A DNA stretch of 64,000 nucleotides from Arthrobacter sp. B1805 (lineage in GTDB: Bacteria; Actinomycetota; Actinomycetes; Actinomycetales; Micrococcaceae): positions 233,124 to 297,123 of the forward strand of contig NZ_PJIQ01000004.1 of assembly GCF_002929745.1 (NCBI RefSeq), given 5' to 3'. Below the pieces are notes generated by a model. It searched no databases. It was given only the letters and a program-made list of their open reading frames with translations, and was not told where the DNA came from. Shown piece by piece: positions 8,007 through 15,526 of this stretch. The number at the start of each line of letters is the position of its first letter. Position 1 is the stretch's first letter. The position numbers and the translations under genes are program-made.

Positions 8007-9151
8007 GTCGACGGTGCGGCCGCGTGGACTGCCGCCCGCGCGTCGATGACCGGAGCAGCCAGCCCTCCCCGGAGCGCGGGATCGGCGAGGTCCTCGCGTG
8101 CTACCCAGCGGTCCTCGCGGGCGGAGGCATACATGCCGGTCACGATCTCGAGCGCCCGGGCAGGGTTGCCGACGATGTCCGGCATGCCGTGGCCGACCAG
8201 CAGCGACGAGTAGATCTCGGCGAACAGGGCGTCGTGCCCGCTGGGGACCTCGTGCACGGGTAGTTGCCAGGACGCCGCCGTGCTCCCGTCCACATGGGGC
8301 GCGGGGGTGATTCTCCAGTGCGCGTGTCCGTGCCCGTACAGGTGTTCCAGCTCGATGGTCGCGTTCTCCGTGTCGATGCGGAGCAGACTCGATTCCCGCG
8401 GCGCGAGGACGGTGGACACCACCGATGCCACCGCTCCCGATGCGAAGACGAGGGAGGCGTGCGAGAGATCCTCCGTCTCGACGTTCCGCTCCAGACGCCA
8501 CATGGTTGCGTGGACGGCGGACCACTCGCCGAGCAAATACGCCAGCAGGTCGATCTGGTGGCTTCCGTGGCTGAGCGTGGTGCCGCCGCCCTCGGTGGCC
8601 CACGTGCCACGCCACGGCACGGAGAAGTACTCGGCCGTGCGGTACCAGTGCGTGTGGCACAGCGCGGAGAGGGTCCGCCCGAAGGCACCGGAGTCGAGAA
8701 GTGCCTTCACATGCGCGGCGGCCGACCCGGAGCGCTGCTGGAAGACGACGGCGAGGCCGCGCTCCGCGGCACGGCCGGCATCGAGCATGGTATCCAGCTG
8801 GGCGAGGCTGAGCGCGGCGGGCTTCTCGACCACCACGTGCGCGCCTGTGCCGAACCCCGCGGCGGTCTGCGCCGCGTGGCCGCCGGGCGGCGTGCAGATG
8901 TGCAGGACATCGAGGGGCTGGGCTTCCAGCATCTCGTCGAGTCCCGGAAAGCGCGAGGGCACCTCATAGGTTCCTGCAAATGCCGCGAGGTTGGCCTCGG
9001 TCGGATCCGCGGCGGCCACCAGTTCCACGCCGTCGATCAGTCCCAGGGCTCTGGCGTGAAGGTGCGCAACGCCTCCTGTACCCAGGATCCCCACTCGCAG
9101 GGGAGCTGTCGGGGCGGCCGGGACGCCGGCTGCGGCACTCTGCAGGGGCAC
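8003..9151 (-). CDS. Gfo/Idh/MocA family NAD(P)-dependent oxidoreductase
   Basis: Predicted sugar or cyclitol dehydrogenase. The Rossmann fold starts LRVGILGTGGVAHLHARAL. The family lysine motif is VVVEKPAALS, followed by the C-terminal alpha/beta domain with GGGTTLSHGSHQIDLLAYLLG, where the active-site histidine pattern HxxD is seen. GTG at 9151 is preferred because GGAGGA lies just upstream; GTG at 9190 would add 13 non-conserved residues (395 aa in total) and leaves less room after the operator. It overlaps the DUF6807 gene by 4 nt and is divergent from the LacI regulator. The substrate is unknown; the context suggests a plant-derived sugar. Confidence 0.85.
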   Translation of the reverse strand: MPLQSAAAGVPAAPTAPLRVGILGTGGVAHLHARALGLIDGVELVAAADPTEANLAAFAGTYEVPSRFPGLDEMLEAQPLDVLHICTPPGGHAAQTAAGFGTGAHVVVEKPAALSLAQLDTMLDAGRAAERGLAVVFQQRSGSAAAHVKALLDSGAFGRTLSALCHTHWYRTAEYFSVPWRGTWATEGGGTTLSHGSHQIDLLAYLLGEWSAVHATMWRLERNVETEDLSHASLVFASGAVASVVSTVLAPRESSLLRIDTENATIELEHLYGHGHAHWRITPAPHVDGSTAASWQLPVHEVPSGHDALFAEIYSSLLVGHGMPDIVGNPARALEIVTGMYASAREDRWVAREDLADPALRGGLAAPVIDARAAVHAAAPST

Positions 9152-9201
9152 GGATCCTCCATCTGCGTACGCGGGTGTGCGGTCCGGCACACCCTAACAG
9201 A

Positions 9202-9213
9202 GAAAGCGCTTAC
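9202..9213. promoter_or_regulatory. LacI-family operator in the Gfo/Idh - LacI divergent promoter
   Basis: GAAAGCGCTTAC with flanks reads GGTAAGCGCTTTCT on the minus strand, a standard LacI/GalR operator with a central GCGC. It lies about 50 nt upstream of the Gfo/Idh start and 110 nt upstream of the lacI-type gene. It therefore most likely lets the adjacent regulator control the oxidoreductase operon and possibly itself. Confidence 0.65.
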
Positions 9214-9322
9214 CGAGCAGGCGTGGGTGCCGAGGGACGCCGAAGATGCCGTGCGACAATGGCCCTTTGAACCGAGGGCACAGCCTCTATGGCCGGTGCC
9301 CGCACCATCAGGAGTGGAAGCG

Positions 9323-10375
9323 ATGTCGGCACCGGCCAGCAAGAGTCCAGCGACATTGCACGACGTCGCCAGGGAGGCCGGCGTCTCGCTCGCCACGGCG
9401 TCGCGGTCCCTGAACGGCAGCGCCCGCAAGGTCAACGAGGCCTACCGGCAACGCGTGGTCGAAGCGGCGCAGCGGCTCGGCTACACGACCAACCTGTTCG
9501 CGCAGGCGGTCGCGAAGGGCAGCACCACCACCGTGGCGCTCCTGGTAGCGGATATCGCCGACCCCTATTTCTCGAGTATCGCGGCAGGCGTCATCAACGC
9601 CGCGAACGAGGAAGGGCTCGTCGTGACCATCGCCGTCACCGGTCGTGACACCCAGCGCGAGCTCGATACCGTGCGGGCCCTTCGCGGGCAGCGGCCGAGG
9701 GTCATGATCCTGGCCGGTTCGAGGACCACGGGCTCGGCGTACGAGGAGCAGCTGCGGAGCGAGCTCGCGTCCTTCGAGGACACGGGCGGCAAGGTCTCCT
9801 TCATCAGCCAGGACGCTGCTCCCTTCGCCACCGTCCTCCTCGACAACCGCGGAGGTGCGCGCGACCTCGCGGTGGCACTGGCCGAACTCGGTTATCGTGA
9901 CTTCGCCGTCATCGCCGGTCCACGCGAGATCAGGACGGCGCAGGACCGGCTCGAGGGTTTCGCCGAAGGACTCGCCGAGCACGGGATCCCGCTCGCGCCG
10001 GAGCGGGTCGTCCACGCCGACTTCACGCGCGACGGCGGGTACCGCGGCGCCCAGGAACTGCTGGCGGCGGGAGCCGACGTCGACCTGGTGTTCGCGGTGA
10101 ACGATGTCATGGCCGTGGGGGTCGTGTCGGCACTGCGCGACGCCGGCATCGAGCCCGGCAGCGGGATCGGAGTGGCGGGTTACGACGACATCCCGACCGT
10201 CCGCGACATCACGCCCGCCCTCACGACCGTGCGGATACCGCTCGAGGACGTAGGGCGCCGGGCACTTCAGCTCGCCACCGGTTCCGCCTACGACGACGGA
10301 GTCCCGGACAGCGGCGAAGGCCCCGCACCCATCCCTACGGAGACGGTCCTGCGGGGCAGCACTCCCCGGCGGTAG
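9323..10375 (+). CDS. LacI-family transcriptional regulator
   Basis: 350-aa sugar-responsive repressor. The helix-turn-helix is at residues 10-35 (ATLHDVAREAGVSLATASRS) with the hinge helix ending RLGYTTNLFAQAVAKG. A periplasmic-binding-like effector domain follows (TVALLVADIADPYFSSIAAG; VFAVNDVMAVGVVSAL; GVAGYDDIPTVRDITPALTT). The start at ATG 9323 has GGAG 8 nt upstream and gives the normal family length; the much longer upstream reading frame is antisense to Gfo/Idh. It is divergent from the Gfo/Idh-DUF6807 operon, with a LacI operator between them. The inducer cannot be read from sequence. Confidence 0.93.
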   Translation: MSAPASKSPATLHDVAREAGVSLATASRSLNGSARKVNEAYRQRVVEAAQRLGYTTNLFAQAVAKGSTTTVALLVADIADPYFSSIAAGVINAANEEGLVVTIAVTGRDTQRELDTVRALRGQRPRVMILAGSRTTGSAYEEQLRSELASFEDTGGKVSFISQDAAPFATVLLDNRGGARDLAVALAELGYRDFAVIAGPREIRTAQDRLEGFAEGLAEHGIPLAPERVVHADFTRDGGYRGAQELLAAGADVDLVFAVNDVMAVGVVSALRDAGIEPGSGIGVAGYDDIPTVRDITPALTTVRIPLEDVGRRALQLATGSAYDDGVPDSGEGPAPIPTETVLRGSTPRR

Positions 10376-10402
10376 CTGTGTATCCCGCCGGGGAGTGCTG
10401 CC
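10355..10402 (+). terminator. Long hairpin containing the LacI stop codon
   Basis: An 18-bp perfect inverted repeat (10355-10372 with 10385-10402, GGCAGCACTCCCCGGCGG and its complement) brackets a 12-nt loop. The TAG stop of the LacI gene is inside the loop. No T-tract follows. It probably acts as a terminator or 3'-end stabiliser. Confidence 0.6.
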
Positions 10403-10553
10403 TAGGAAAGGCCGCACGCCCGGCAAGGATGATGTCAGCGGATCGGCGGCAACGCCTGATCGTGGTCCAGCAGAACGCCCTCGGAGCCAGGATCGAGCCT
10501 GGCATGACGTTCGGGGCAACGGATGGATCCTTTCTCCCCTTCCACTTATTTGG

Positions 10554-10880
10554 GTGCGACCCTCGGTCGTATCCGCGGGCCTGGTACTCACACAGGAGAC
10601 CGCGCAGCACGCCGTGGACCTGCTGGCCCAGGTGGCGCACGAGACGATACCGAAGGCCGCAGGTGCAGGCGTCTCCCTCATCCACGAGTCACGGCGGATT
10701 GACGAGTACGAGGTCGAGGCGTACCTGACGGGGATCATGCAGCTTCCCCAGTCCGAGTGCAACCTCCTCGCCCTCGCCGTCAACGAGCTCATCGACGAGC
10801 TGCCGCCCAGGCGGCGCGCGCCGTTCAGCGATGACCTCCGGAAGGCCCACACCGGTGCCCGGGAGATCGGCAAGGCCTGA
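10554..10880 (+). pseudogene. GAF-domain fragment joined to an unrecognised C-terminal segment
   Basis: From GTG 10554 the frame reads PSVVSAGLVLTQETAQHAV, then DLLAQVAHETIP and AGAGVSLI. This is the N-terminal helix and first strand of the GAF domain found in actinobacterial GAF-ANTAR regulators. After about 42 residues the GAF sequence stops. The frame continues into DEYEVEAYLTGIMQLPQSE, then LLALAVNELIDELPPRRRA and a basic tail, which is not GAF-like and which I do not recognise. There is no convincing Shine-Dalgarno sequence and no ANTAR domain. It is probably a relic: the 5' end of a GAF gene fused by deletion to the 3' part of another small gene. A functional small chimera cannot be excluded. 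Confidence 0.45.
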
Positions 10881-10921
10881 TCACGATGGAAGGTGTCGGA
10901 CGCACGTCGTACCCTCGTCGC

Positions 10922-11218
10922 ATGGCAGAGAGACCGGGATGGCACGGCATCCCACCCAGCGCTGACAGGTACATCCCTCCCCTCCAGTCCGATGCCCCGA
11001 CGGACGGCATCACCGAGCCGCTGAAATCGCCGGCACTCTGGGTGGAACTCGACTACCCCGACGGGTCGACACGCACCATGAAGGGTTTCGCCATGGCGTG
11101 GACCGGGAGCCTGGTCCTCGCCCAGTGGATCGAGTACTCCCGGGCGCGGGAGGCATGGGTGGAGGCTTCGCGCTGCCGACGTCGGGCCATGTCACCGCCC
11201 GCGACGCACGCCGCCTGA
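10922..11218 (+). CDS. Hypothetical small protein, paralogue of the next gene (copy 1)
   Basis: 98-aa protein of unknown function. It shares a long alignable core with the next gene: GWHGxPP, then PPLQ, GITE, PALWVELDYPDGS, GFAMAWT, VLAQWIEYS and REAWV. The start at ATG 10922 is chosen because MAERPGWHG then lines up with MARAAGWHG of copy 2; an in-frame ATG at 10886 would add 12 residues. It has no signal peptide or membrane segment. The Trp-rich core and the alternating pattern LWVELDYPDGSTRTMKGFA look like a small beta-sheet fold followed by a helix. The basic, cysteine-containing tail (RCRRR) differs from copy 2. Function unknown. Confidence 0.6.
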   Translation: MAERPGWHGIPPSADRYIPPLQSDAPTDGITEPLKSPALWVELDYPDGSTRTMKGFAMAWTGSLVLAQWIEYSRAREAWVEASRCRRRAMSPPATHAA

Positions 11219-11306
11219 GCCCGGCCCACAGCAGGCGCCAGCCGCTCGCCTCGTAGAGTGGTGGCCATGGACACGCCCACCACACCCGCCGGGCCGGCAA
11301 CTCCGC

Positions 11307-11606
11307 GTGGCTAGGGCCGCGGGCTGGCACGGGCTCCCGCCGACGACGCACCAGTTCATTCCTCCCCTCCAGCTCGAAGCGCCCAGGGAGGGGATCACGG
11401 AGTCCGTATCGCCTGCCCCTGCGCTCTGGGTGGACCTCGAATATCAGGACGGCTCCCGGCAGACCGTCCGCGGGTTCGCCATGGCCTGGACGGCTTCGGC
11501 GGTCCTTGCACAGTGGATCGAATTCTCGATCGCGCGGGAGGCATGGGTGCGCCCGGACCAATGCACCCGCCGCGAACTTCCGGACCGGAGCGGGCAGCCC
11601 GACTGA
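11307..11606 (+). CDS. Hypothetical small protein, paralogue of the previous gene (copy 2)
   Basis: 99-aa protein, tandem paralogue of the gene 89 nt upstream. Core: GWHGLPPTTHQFIPPLQ, GITES, ALWVDLEYQDGSRQTVRGFA and VLAQWIEFSIAREAWV. Roughly 60 percent of the core positions are identical to copy 1 by eye, with conservative changes elsewhere, which indicates both copies are under protein-level selection. The start is GTG 11307. A short frame from ATG 11268 ends in a TAG that overlaps the region of this GTG, so coupling or a lost longer N-terminus is possible. A hairpin lies 11 nt after the stop. Function unknown. Confidence 0.6.
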   Translation: MARAAGWHGLPPTTHQFIPPLQLEAPREGITESVSPAPALWVDLEYQDGSRQTVRGFAMAWTASAVLAQWIEFSIAREAWVRPDQCTRRELPDRSGQPD

Positions 11607-11617
11607 CCGTTCGCCCT

Positions 11618-11639
11618 CCTGGCCCCCGGACGGGCCAGG
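11618..11639 (+). terminator. Hairpin after the tandem hypothetical genes
   Basis: CCTGGCCC / GGGCCAGG, an 8-bp stem with a 6-nt loop, begins 11 nt after the second paralogue's stop. There is no clear T-tract. The remaining 200 bp up to the SRPBCC gene hold a palindromic GCATGC motif (TGCTAAGCATGCTGA, about 11788-11802) and no convincing gene. Confidence 0.5.
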
Positions 11640-11846
11640 ACCCTAGCCGGCGGCGCCGGCCCATGATTTCACCGCCATCGTTCGCGGGGCACTTCGTGGC
11701 CGAGGAGACACCCGGACCCGTCGTCGATCTCCTGCGGAATCCCATTCGCCGCCGGCCGGTACTGGCCACAGCCGGGCACACGACATATGCTAAGCATGCT
11801 GATGAAGTGATCAGCTGACGTATCTCACCACCTTAAGGGAGGCATG

Positions 11847-12665
11847 ATGAGCACGAAGGTCGAAGAAACCGTTGTAGTGAATCTTCCAGTGACGACCGTG
11901 TACAACCAGTGGACTCAGTTCGAGGAGTTCCCCCAGTTCATGGGCGGGATCAAGCAGATCACCCAACTGAGCGACGACCGCCTCGAGTGGGTTGCGGAGA
12001 TCGGCGGCATCCGTCGGCAGTGGGAAGCGAAGATCCTGGAGCAGGTACCGGACCGCAAGGTGTCCTGGGCAGCCACCGAGGGTGCGACCAACGCCGGCAC
12101 CGTCTCCTTCGAGGACCTCGGCGGCACCACGCGCGTCAACCTCGTCCTCGAGTACGAGCCCGAGGGACTCGTCGAGAAGGTCGGCGACAAGTTGAACGTC
12201 GTCGAAAACCAGGCCAAGGCCGACCTCCAGAAGTTCAAGGAGTTCATCGAGTCCGAGAGCTACGCCACCGGCGCATGGCGTGGAGCCGTGACCGGGCAGT
12301 CAGGGACCCCCACGGTCGAGGACGCCGAGCAGTCACGCGGTGACAGCGGCAAGGCCGGCGTGTCCGGCAAGGTGGCCGCAGGAGTCGGCGTCGCTGCAGC
12401 AGCGGCGGTTGCAGGCGTCGCGGCCGCAACGGCCGGCAAGGGCAACAAGGAGGAGGAGACCGTGGTGGACACGGTCCCCGTTGTGGACTCCGCACCCGTG
12501 GTGCCCGAGACCACGCCCGTCGTCCACGACGTCGACGTCGTGGACATCGACCCCGTACCCGCCGTGGACGGCGTCCCCGGGACGGGTGTCCCCTCCGACA
12601 GCCAAGGGCTTCAGGACGACACTCTGATCGACGGCGACCCGACGCACCGCCGGGGTACTCTCTAG
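11847..12665 (+). CDS. SRPBCC (polyketide cyclase/dehydrase-like) family protein with low-complexity tail
   Basis: 272-aa protein. Residues 1-140 form the helix-grip SRPBCC fold (VEETVVVNLPVTTVYNQWT, FEEFPQFMGGIKQI, LEWVAEIGGIRRQWEAKI, GTVSFEDLGGTTRVNL). Next is a short Ala/Val-rich stretch (KVAAGVGVAAAAAVAGVAAA) that could be a membrane anchor. The acidic Pro/Val/Asp-rich C-terminus contains VVD-VP-VV repeats. The SRPBCC domain binds a hydrophobic ligand in other family members; in actinobacteria this architecture is common but uncharacterised. ATG 11847 is preferred to ATG 11844 because AGGGAGG is then 4 nt away. It is convergent with tsaD, with a strong hairpin between them. Confidence 0.8.
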   Translation: MSTKVEETVVVNLPVTTVYNQWTQFEEFPQFMGGIKQITQLSDDRLEWVAEIGGIRRQWEAKILEQVPDRKVSWAATEGATNAGTVSFEDLGGTTRVNLVLEYEPEGLVEKVGDKLNVVENQAKADLQKFKEFIESESYATGAWRGAVTGQSGTPTVEDAEQSRGDSGKAGVSGKVAAGVGVAAAAAVAGVAAATAGKGNKEEETVVDTVPVVDSAPVVPETTPVVHDVDVVDIDPVPAVDGVPGTGVPSDSQGLQDDTLIDGDPTHRRGTL

Positions 12666-12681
12666 CATCAGTTCCACGACT

Positions 12682-12718
12682 GCAGTGGGCCGGGCTCTCC
12701 ATGAGCCCGGCCCACTGC
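12682..12718. terminator. Bidirectional hairpin between the SRPBCC gene and tsaD
   Basis: A 16-bp perfect stem, GCAGTGGGCCGGGCTC with its complement, and a 5-nt loop. It sits 16 nt after the SRPBCC stop and 23 nt after the tsaD stop (convergent genes). The symmetric position suggests it serves both transcripts. Confidence 0.75.
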
Positions 12719-12741
12719 CGCGTCGGCCGGACGGAGGGGTG

Positions 12742-13827
12742 TCAGCCTGCGGCGAGGACGATGTCCGTGACGGGCAGCGACGGGTTCGTCCCGAACGCGA
12801 TTCCGCTCGGGCTGCCGCCGTTCATGACGATCTGCGCACCGAGCGCCGCGACCATGGCCCCGTTGTCGGTACAGAGCGACGGCGACGGAACGGTCAGGGT
12901 GATGCCCGCAGCGTCGCACCTCTCCCCCGTGAGCTCCCGCAGCCGTCGGTTGGCAGCAACTCCTCCGCCGAGGAGCAGATTCGTGATCCCGTTCTCCCTG
13001 CACGCCAGGACGGCCTTGGACGTGATGACATCCACGACCGCCTCCTGGAAGGACGCGGCGATATCGGCCACCGGCACCTCCAGCCCGGCTGCCTCGTACT
13101 GCTCCACCGCACGGGCCACTGCTGTTTTGAGGCCGCTGAAGGACCAGTCGTAGCGGTGCGGTCCCGGGTGCTCCGCCGTTCCCATGTACTTCGGCTGGGA
13201 CAACCCCCGGGGAAAACGGATCGCTGTCGGATCGCCTTCCCGCGCCAGCCTGTCGATGGCAGGCCCGCCCGGGTAGCCGAGGCCCAGAATGCGCGCCGTC
13301 TTGTCATAGGCTTCGCCCGCGGCGTCGTCGATCGTGGAGCCGAGCAGTTCGACGTCGCTCGCGATATTGCCCACGCGCAGTATCTCCGTGTGGCCACCGG
13401 ACACCAGGAGGGCGCCGAGATCAGGCGGCAGTCCGCCGGCGAAGGTGCCGCCCACCATGCCGACGCCGACGTGTGCTACGAGGTGGTTGATCGCATACAG
13501 CGGCTTGCCGGTAGCGACGGCGAGCGCCTTCGCCGCGGACACGCCCACCATGAGTGCACCGGACAGGCCGGGGCCCGCGGTGACCGCGATGGCGTCGATC
13601 TCCTCGAGCGTGACCGCGGCATCGGCGAGCGCCGCCCGCAGTGTCGGCACGAAGGCCTCCAGATGCGCCCGCGAGGCGATCTCCGGGATGACACCGCCGA
13701 AGCGCACGTGTTCGTCCATCGAGGAGGACACGGTGTTGGTCAGCAGGTGCGTGCCCCGGACGATGCCGACGCCGGTCTCGTCGCAGGACGATTCGATCCC
13801 GAGGATCAGGGGTTCGGTCCGGTTCAC
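12742..13827 (-). CDS. tsaD: tRNA N6-adenosine threonylcarbamoyltransferase
   Basis: Catalytic subunit of the t6A37 tRNA modification complex, transferring the threonylcarbamoyl group from TC-AMP to A37 of ANN-decoding tRNAs. It is 361 aa from GTG 13827. The ASKHA fold starts [16 protein letters not shown]. The metal site is INHLVAHV (His115, His119), and [29 protein letters not shown] and [14 protein letters not shown] are all present. The GTG overlaps the rimI stop by 4 nt (GTGA), which fixes the start; upstream in-frame codons would lie inside rimI. It is the last gene of the alr-tsaE-tsaB-rimI-tsaD run, so its partners TsaB and TsaE are co-transcribed. Confidence 0.96.
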   Translation of the reverse strand: MNRTEPLILGIESSCDETGVGIVRGTHLLTNTVSSSMDEHVRFGGVIPEIASRAHLEAFVPTLRAALADAAVTLEEIDAIAVTAGPGLSGALMVGVSAAKALAVATGKPLYAINHLVAHVGVGMVGGTFAGGLPPDLGALLVSGGHTEILRVGNIASDVELLGSTIDDAAGEAYDKTARILGLGYPGGPAIDRLAREGDPTAIRFPRGLSQPKYMGTAEHPGPHRYDWSFSGLKTAVARAVEQYEAAGLEVPVADIAASFQEAVVDVITSKAVLACRENGITNLLLGGGVAANRRLRELTGERCDAAGITLTVPSPSLCTDNGAMVAALGAQIVMNGGSPSGIAFGTNPSLPVTDIVLAAG

Positions 13828-14291
13828 TGCTCTTCCCCTCCATCCGCCGGCAGCACGAGTCGCATGACCCACGCGTCCACGCCGTCGCGGTAGTACTTCT
13901 TCCTGGTGTGGATCTTCTCGAAGCCGAACCGCGTGTAGAGCACCTGCGCGCGGGGGTTGTCGGCCCGCACCTCGAGCATCACGTTGTCCGCGCCTCGCCG
14001 TCGGGCCTCGTCGAGCAACTCGGCGAGCATGGCCCGCCCGATGCCCCGACCCTCGAAACGCGGCAGCACCCCGATGGTCTGGATGTCCGCCGTCACGTCG
14101 ACGACCATGAGGCCTGCGTAGCCGATCGCCTCGCCGTCGACCTCCACCACGATGTAGCGACGGGTGTCCGGCTGGAAGAACTCCGTGTAGAACATCTCCA
14201 GCGGCCAGGCATCGGTGGGGAACAGTTCGTTCTCCAGCCGGCCAATCGTCTCGATGTCCTCGAAGGCCATGTCCCGCAGGGTGAAGCTCAC
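13824..14291 (-). CDS. rimI: Ribosomal protein S18-alanine N-acetyltransferase-like GNAT
   Basis: 155-aa GNAT acetyltransferase. It has the acetyl-CoA motif [21 protein letters not shown], followed by [21 protein letters not shown] and the C-terminal [16 protein letters not shown], where the KKYYRDG segment is typical of RimI. The start is GTG 14291, overlapping the tsaB stop by 4 nt; its own stop overlaps the tsaD start by 4 nt. RimI is very often located between tsaB and tsaD. In vivo it is expected to acetylate N-termini (S18 in E. coli); the actinobacterial substrate range is broader. Confidence 0.93.
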   Translation of the reverse strand: MSFTLRDMAFEDIETIGRLENELFPTDAWPLEMFYTEFFQPDTRRYIVVEVDGEAIGYAGLMVVDVTADIQTIGVLPRFEGRGIGRAMLAELLDEARRRGADNVMLEVRADNPRAQVLYTRFGFEKIHTRKKYYRDGVDAWVMRLVLPADGGEEQ

Positions 14292-14968
14292 GCCGTCGCC
14301 CGCTTCCGGGGGCCCGGCACCTGGGCGTCCGACTCCCTCAGGTACAGCGGCGCGGTGTCGCGCAGCGCCTCGCCCGCGAGCAGTCGCAGCCGCGCCACGC
14401 GGCCCAGCGAGGCGGCGTCGGGATCGGCCCGTGCGAACTCCGGAACTCCGTCGACGTCACCCGGGTACAGGCTCGCGGCCCGCCCGACGAGGGGCTGCCC
14501 TTTCGGCAGGCCCGCCGCGGCACCGACCCGCGGTCCGTCGAGGAGCTCAGGCAGGGCGTGCCCGTCCGACGGCGCGCGGTATGCCGCCCAATACACCTCG
14601 CCGCGCCGTGCATCGGTTCCGGCGAGGAAGCTGCTCCCGGCCGGGAGGCTGCCGCTCGCGACGGCGTCGAAGGCGAGGGCGTCGAGGCTCATGACCCCGT
14701 GCAGGGGTACGCCCCAGACGAATCCGAGGGTTCGCGCGGTCACGAGTCCGGCGCGCAGCCCGGTGAAGGGACCAGGGCCGACCCCGGCGACGACGGCGTC
14801 GAGGTCCGTGCCGTCCACTGCGGCCTCCGCGAGGATGCGCCGCACCGCGGGAGCGAGCACCTCGGCGTGCGAGCGGGTGTCGGCGCTGCCGAACCGGGCT
14901 ACGACGACGTCGTCTCGCAGGAGCGCGACCGTGGCCGCGGCGGAGGTGTCGATGGCGAGGAGAAGCAC
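14288..14968 (-). CDS. tsaB: tRNA threonylcarbamoyladenosine biosynthesis protein TsaB
   Basis: 226-aa non-catalytic ASKHA paralogue that holds TsaD in the t6A complex. It starts [16 protein letters not shown], followed by [12 protein letters not shown] and the typical [19 protein letters not shown]. The start is GTG 14968 and the stop overlaps rimI by 4 nt. It lies 9 nt downstream of tsaE. The C-terminal half is less conserved, as usual for TsaB. Confidence 0.94.
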   Translation of the reverse strand: MLLLAIDTSAAATVALLRDDVVVARFGSADTRSHAEVLAPAVRRILAEAAVDGTDLDAVVAGVGPGPFTGLRAGLVTARTLGFVWGVPLHGVMSLDALAFDAVASGSLPAGSSFLAGTDARRGEVYWAAYRAPSDGHALPELLDGPRVGAAAGLPKGQPLVGRAASLYPGDVDGVPEFARADPDAASLGRVARLRLLAGEALRDTAPLYLRESDAQVPGPRKRATA

Positions 14969-14977
14969 CCGTCCAGC

Positions 14978-15526
14978 CTAGTCGAGCGCGAGTGCCGACA
15001 GCCTGTCCCGCCAGCGGGGTCCGAAGCCCGAGACCGTGACGGTGCGCACCTCGTCTTCGCCGTCGTCGTCGAAATGCGTGACCAGCGTTCCGCTGGGTGC
15101 AGTGTCCGGGGTGCCACCGAGCGGACGCGTGATGTCGACGCGCAGCCAGCTGTCACTCAGGTGCTCGACCCGGCCCGCGCCCCACTCGATGACGGTGACG
15201 TTGGCTGCCATGGTCGATTCGAGATCGAGGTCGTCGACGGCGGCAGCGCTCTCGAGCCGGTACGCGTCCACGTGAACGAGCCCAGGGCCGTCGCCCGGAG
15301 CGGGGTGCTGGCGGACGAGCACGAAGGTCGGCGAGATGATGCGGTCCTCCACCTCGAGTCCGCGCCCGAGTCCCTGCGTGAAGGTCGTCTTGCCCGCGCC
15401 CAGCTCACCGGACAGGACCAGCAGGTCGGCAGGACGGAGGCATGGGGCGAGGCGGGCGCCGAGGGCCTGCAGTTCCGCGGCGGAGCGGACGTCGTACGTC
15501 GCGCTCCACTCAGGCTGCGCCGTCAT
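14978..15526 (-). CDS. tsaE: tRNA threonylcarbamoyladenosine biosynthesis ATPase TsaE
   Basis: 182-aa P-loop ATPase that turns over the TsaB-TsaD complex. The Walker A motif LVLSGELGAGKTTFTQGL is at about residues 36-53, followed by VEDRIISPTFVLVR, VHVDAYRLES and VTVIEWGAG, all diagnostic for TsaE. The first 17 nt overlap the 3' end of alr. The C-terminus is about 30 residues longer than in E. coli, common in actinobacteria. Confidence 0.95.
   Translation of the reverse strand: MTAQPEWSATYDVRSAAELQALGARLAPCLRPADLLVLSGELGAGKTTFTQGLGRGLEVEDRIISPTFVLVRQHPAPGDGPGLVHVDAYRLESAAAVDDLDLESTMAANVTVIEWGAGRVEHLSDSWLRVDITRPLGGTPDTAPSGTLVTHFDDDGEDEVRTVTVSGFGPRWRDRLSALALD

Noticed and set aside
9308..10945. 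545-aa minus-strand frame opposite the LacI gene
   Set aside because: Antisense of a well-defined LacI regulator; no motif and unlikely composition.
11641..11818. 51-codon frame from ATG 11664 before the SRPBCC gene
   Set aside because: No ribosome site, no recognisable sequence, and it ends in an AT-rich region that looks like the SRPBCC promoter.
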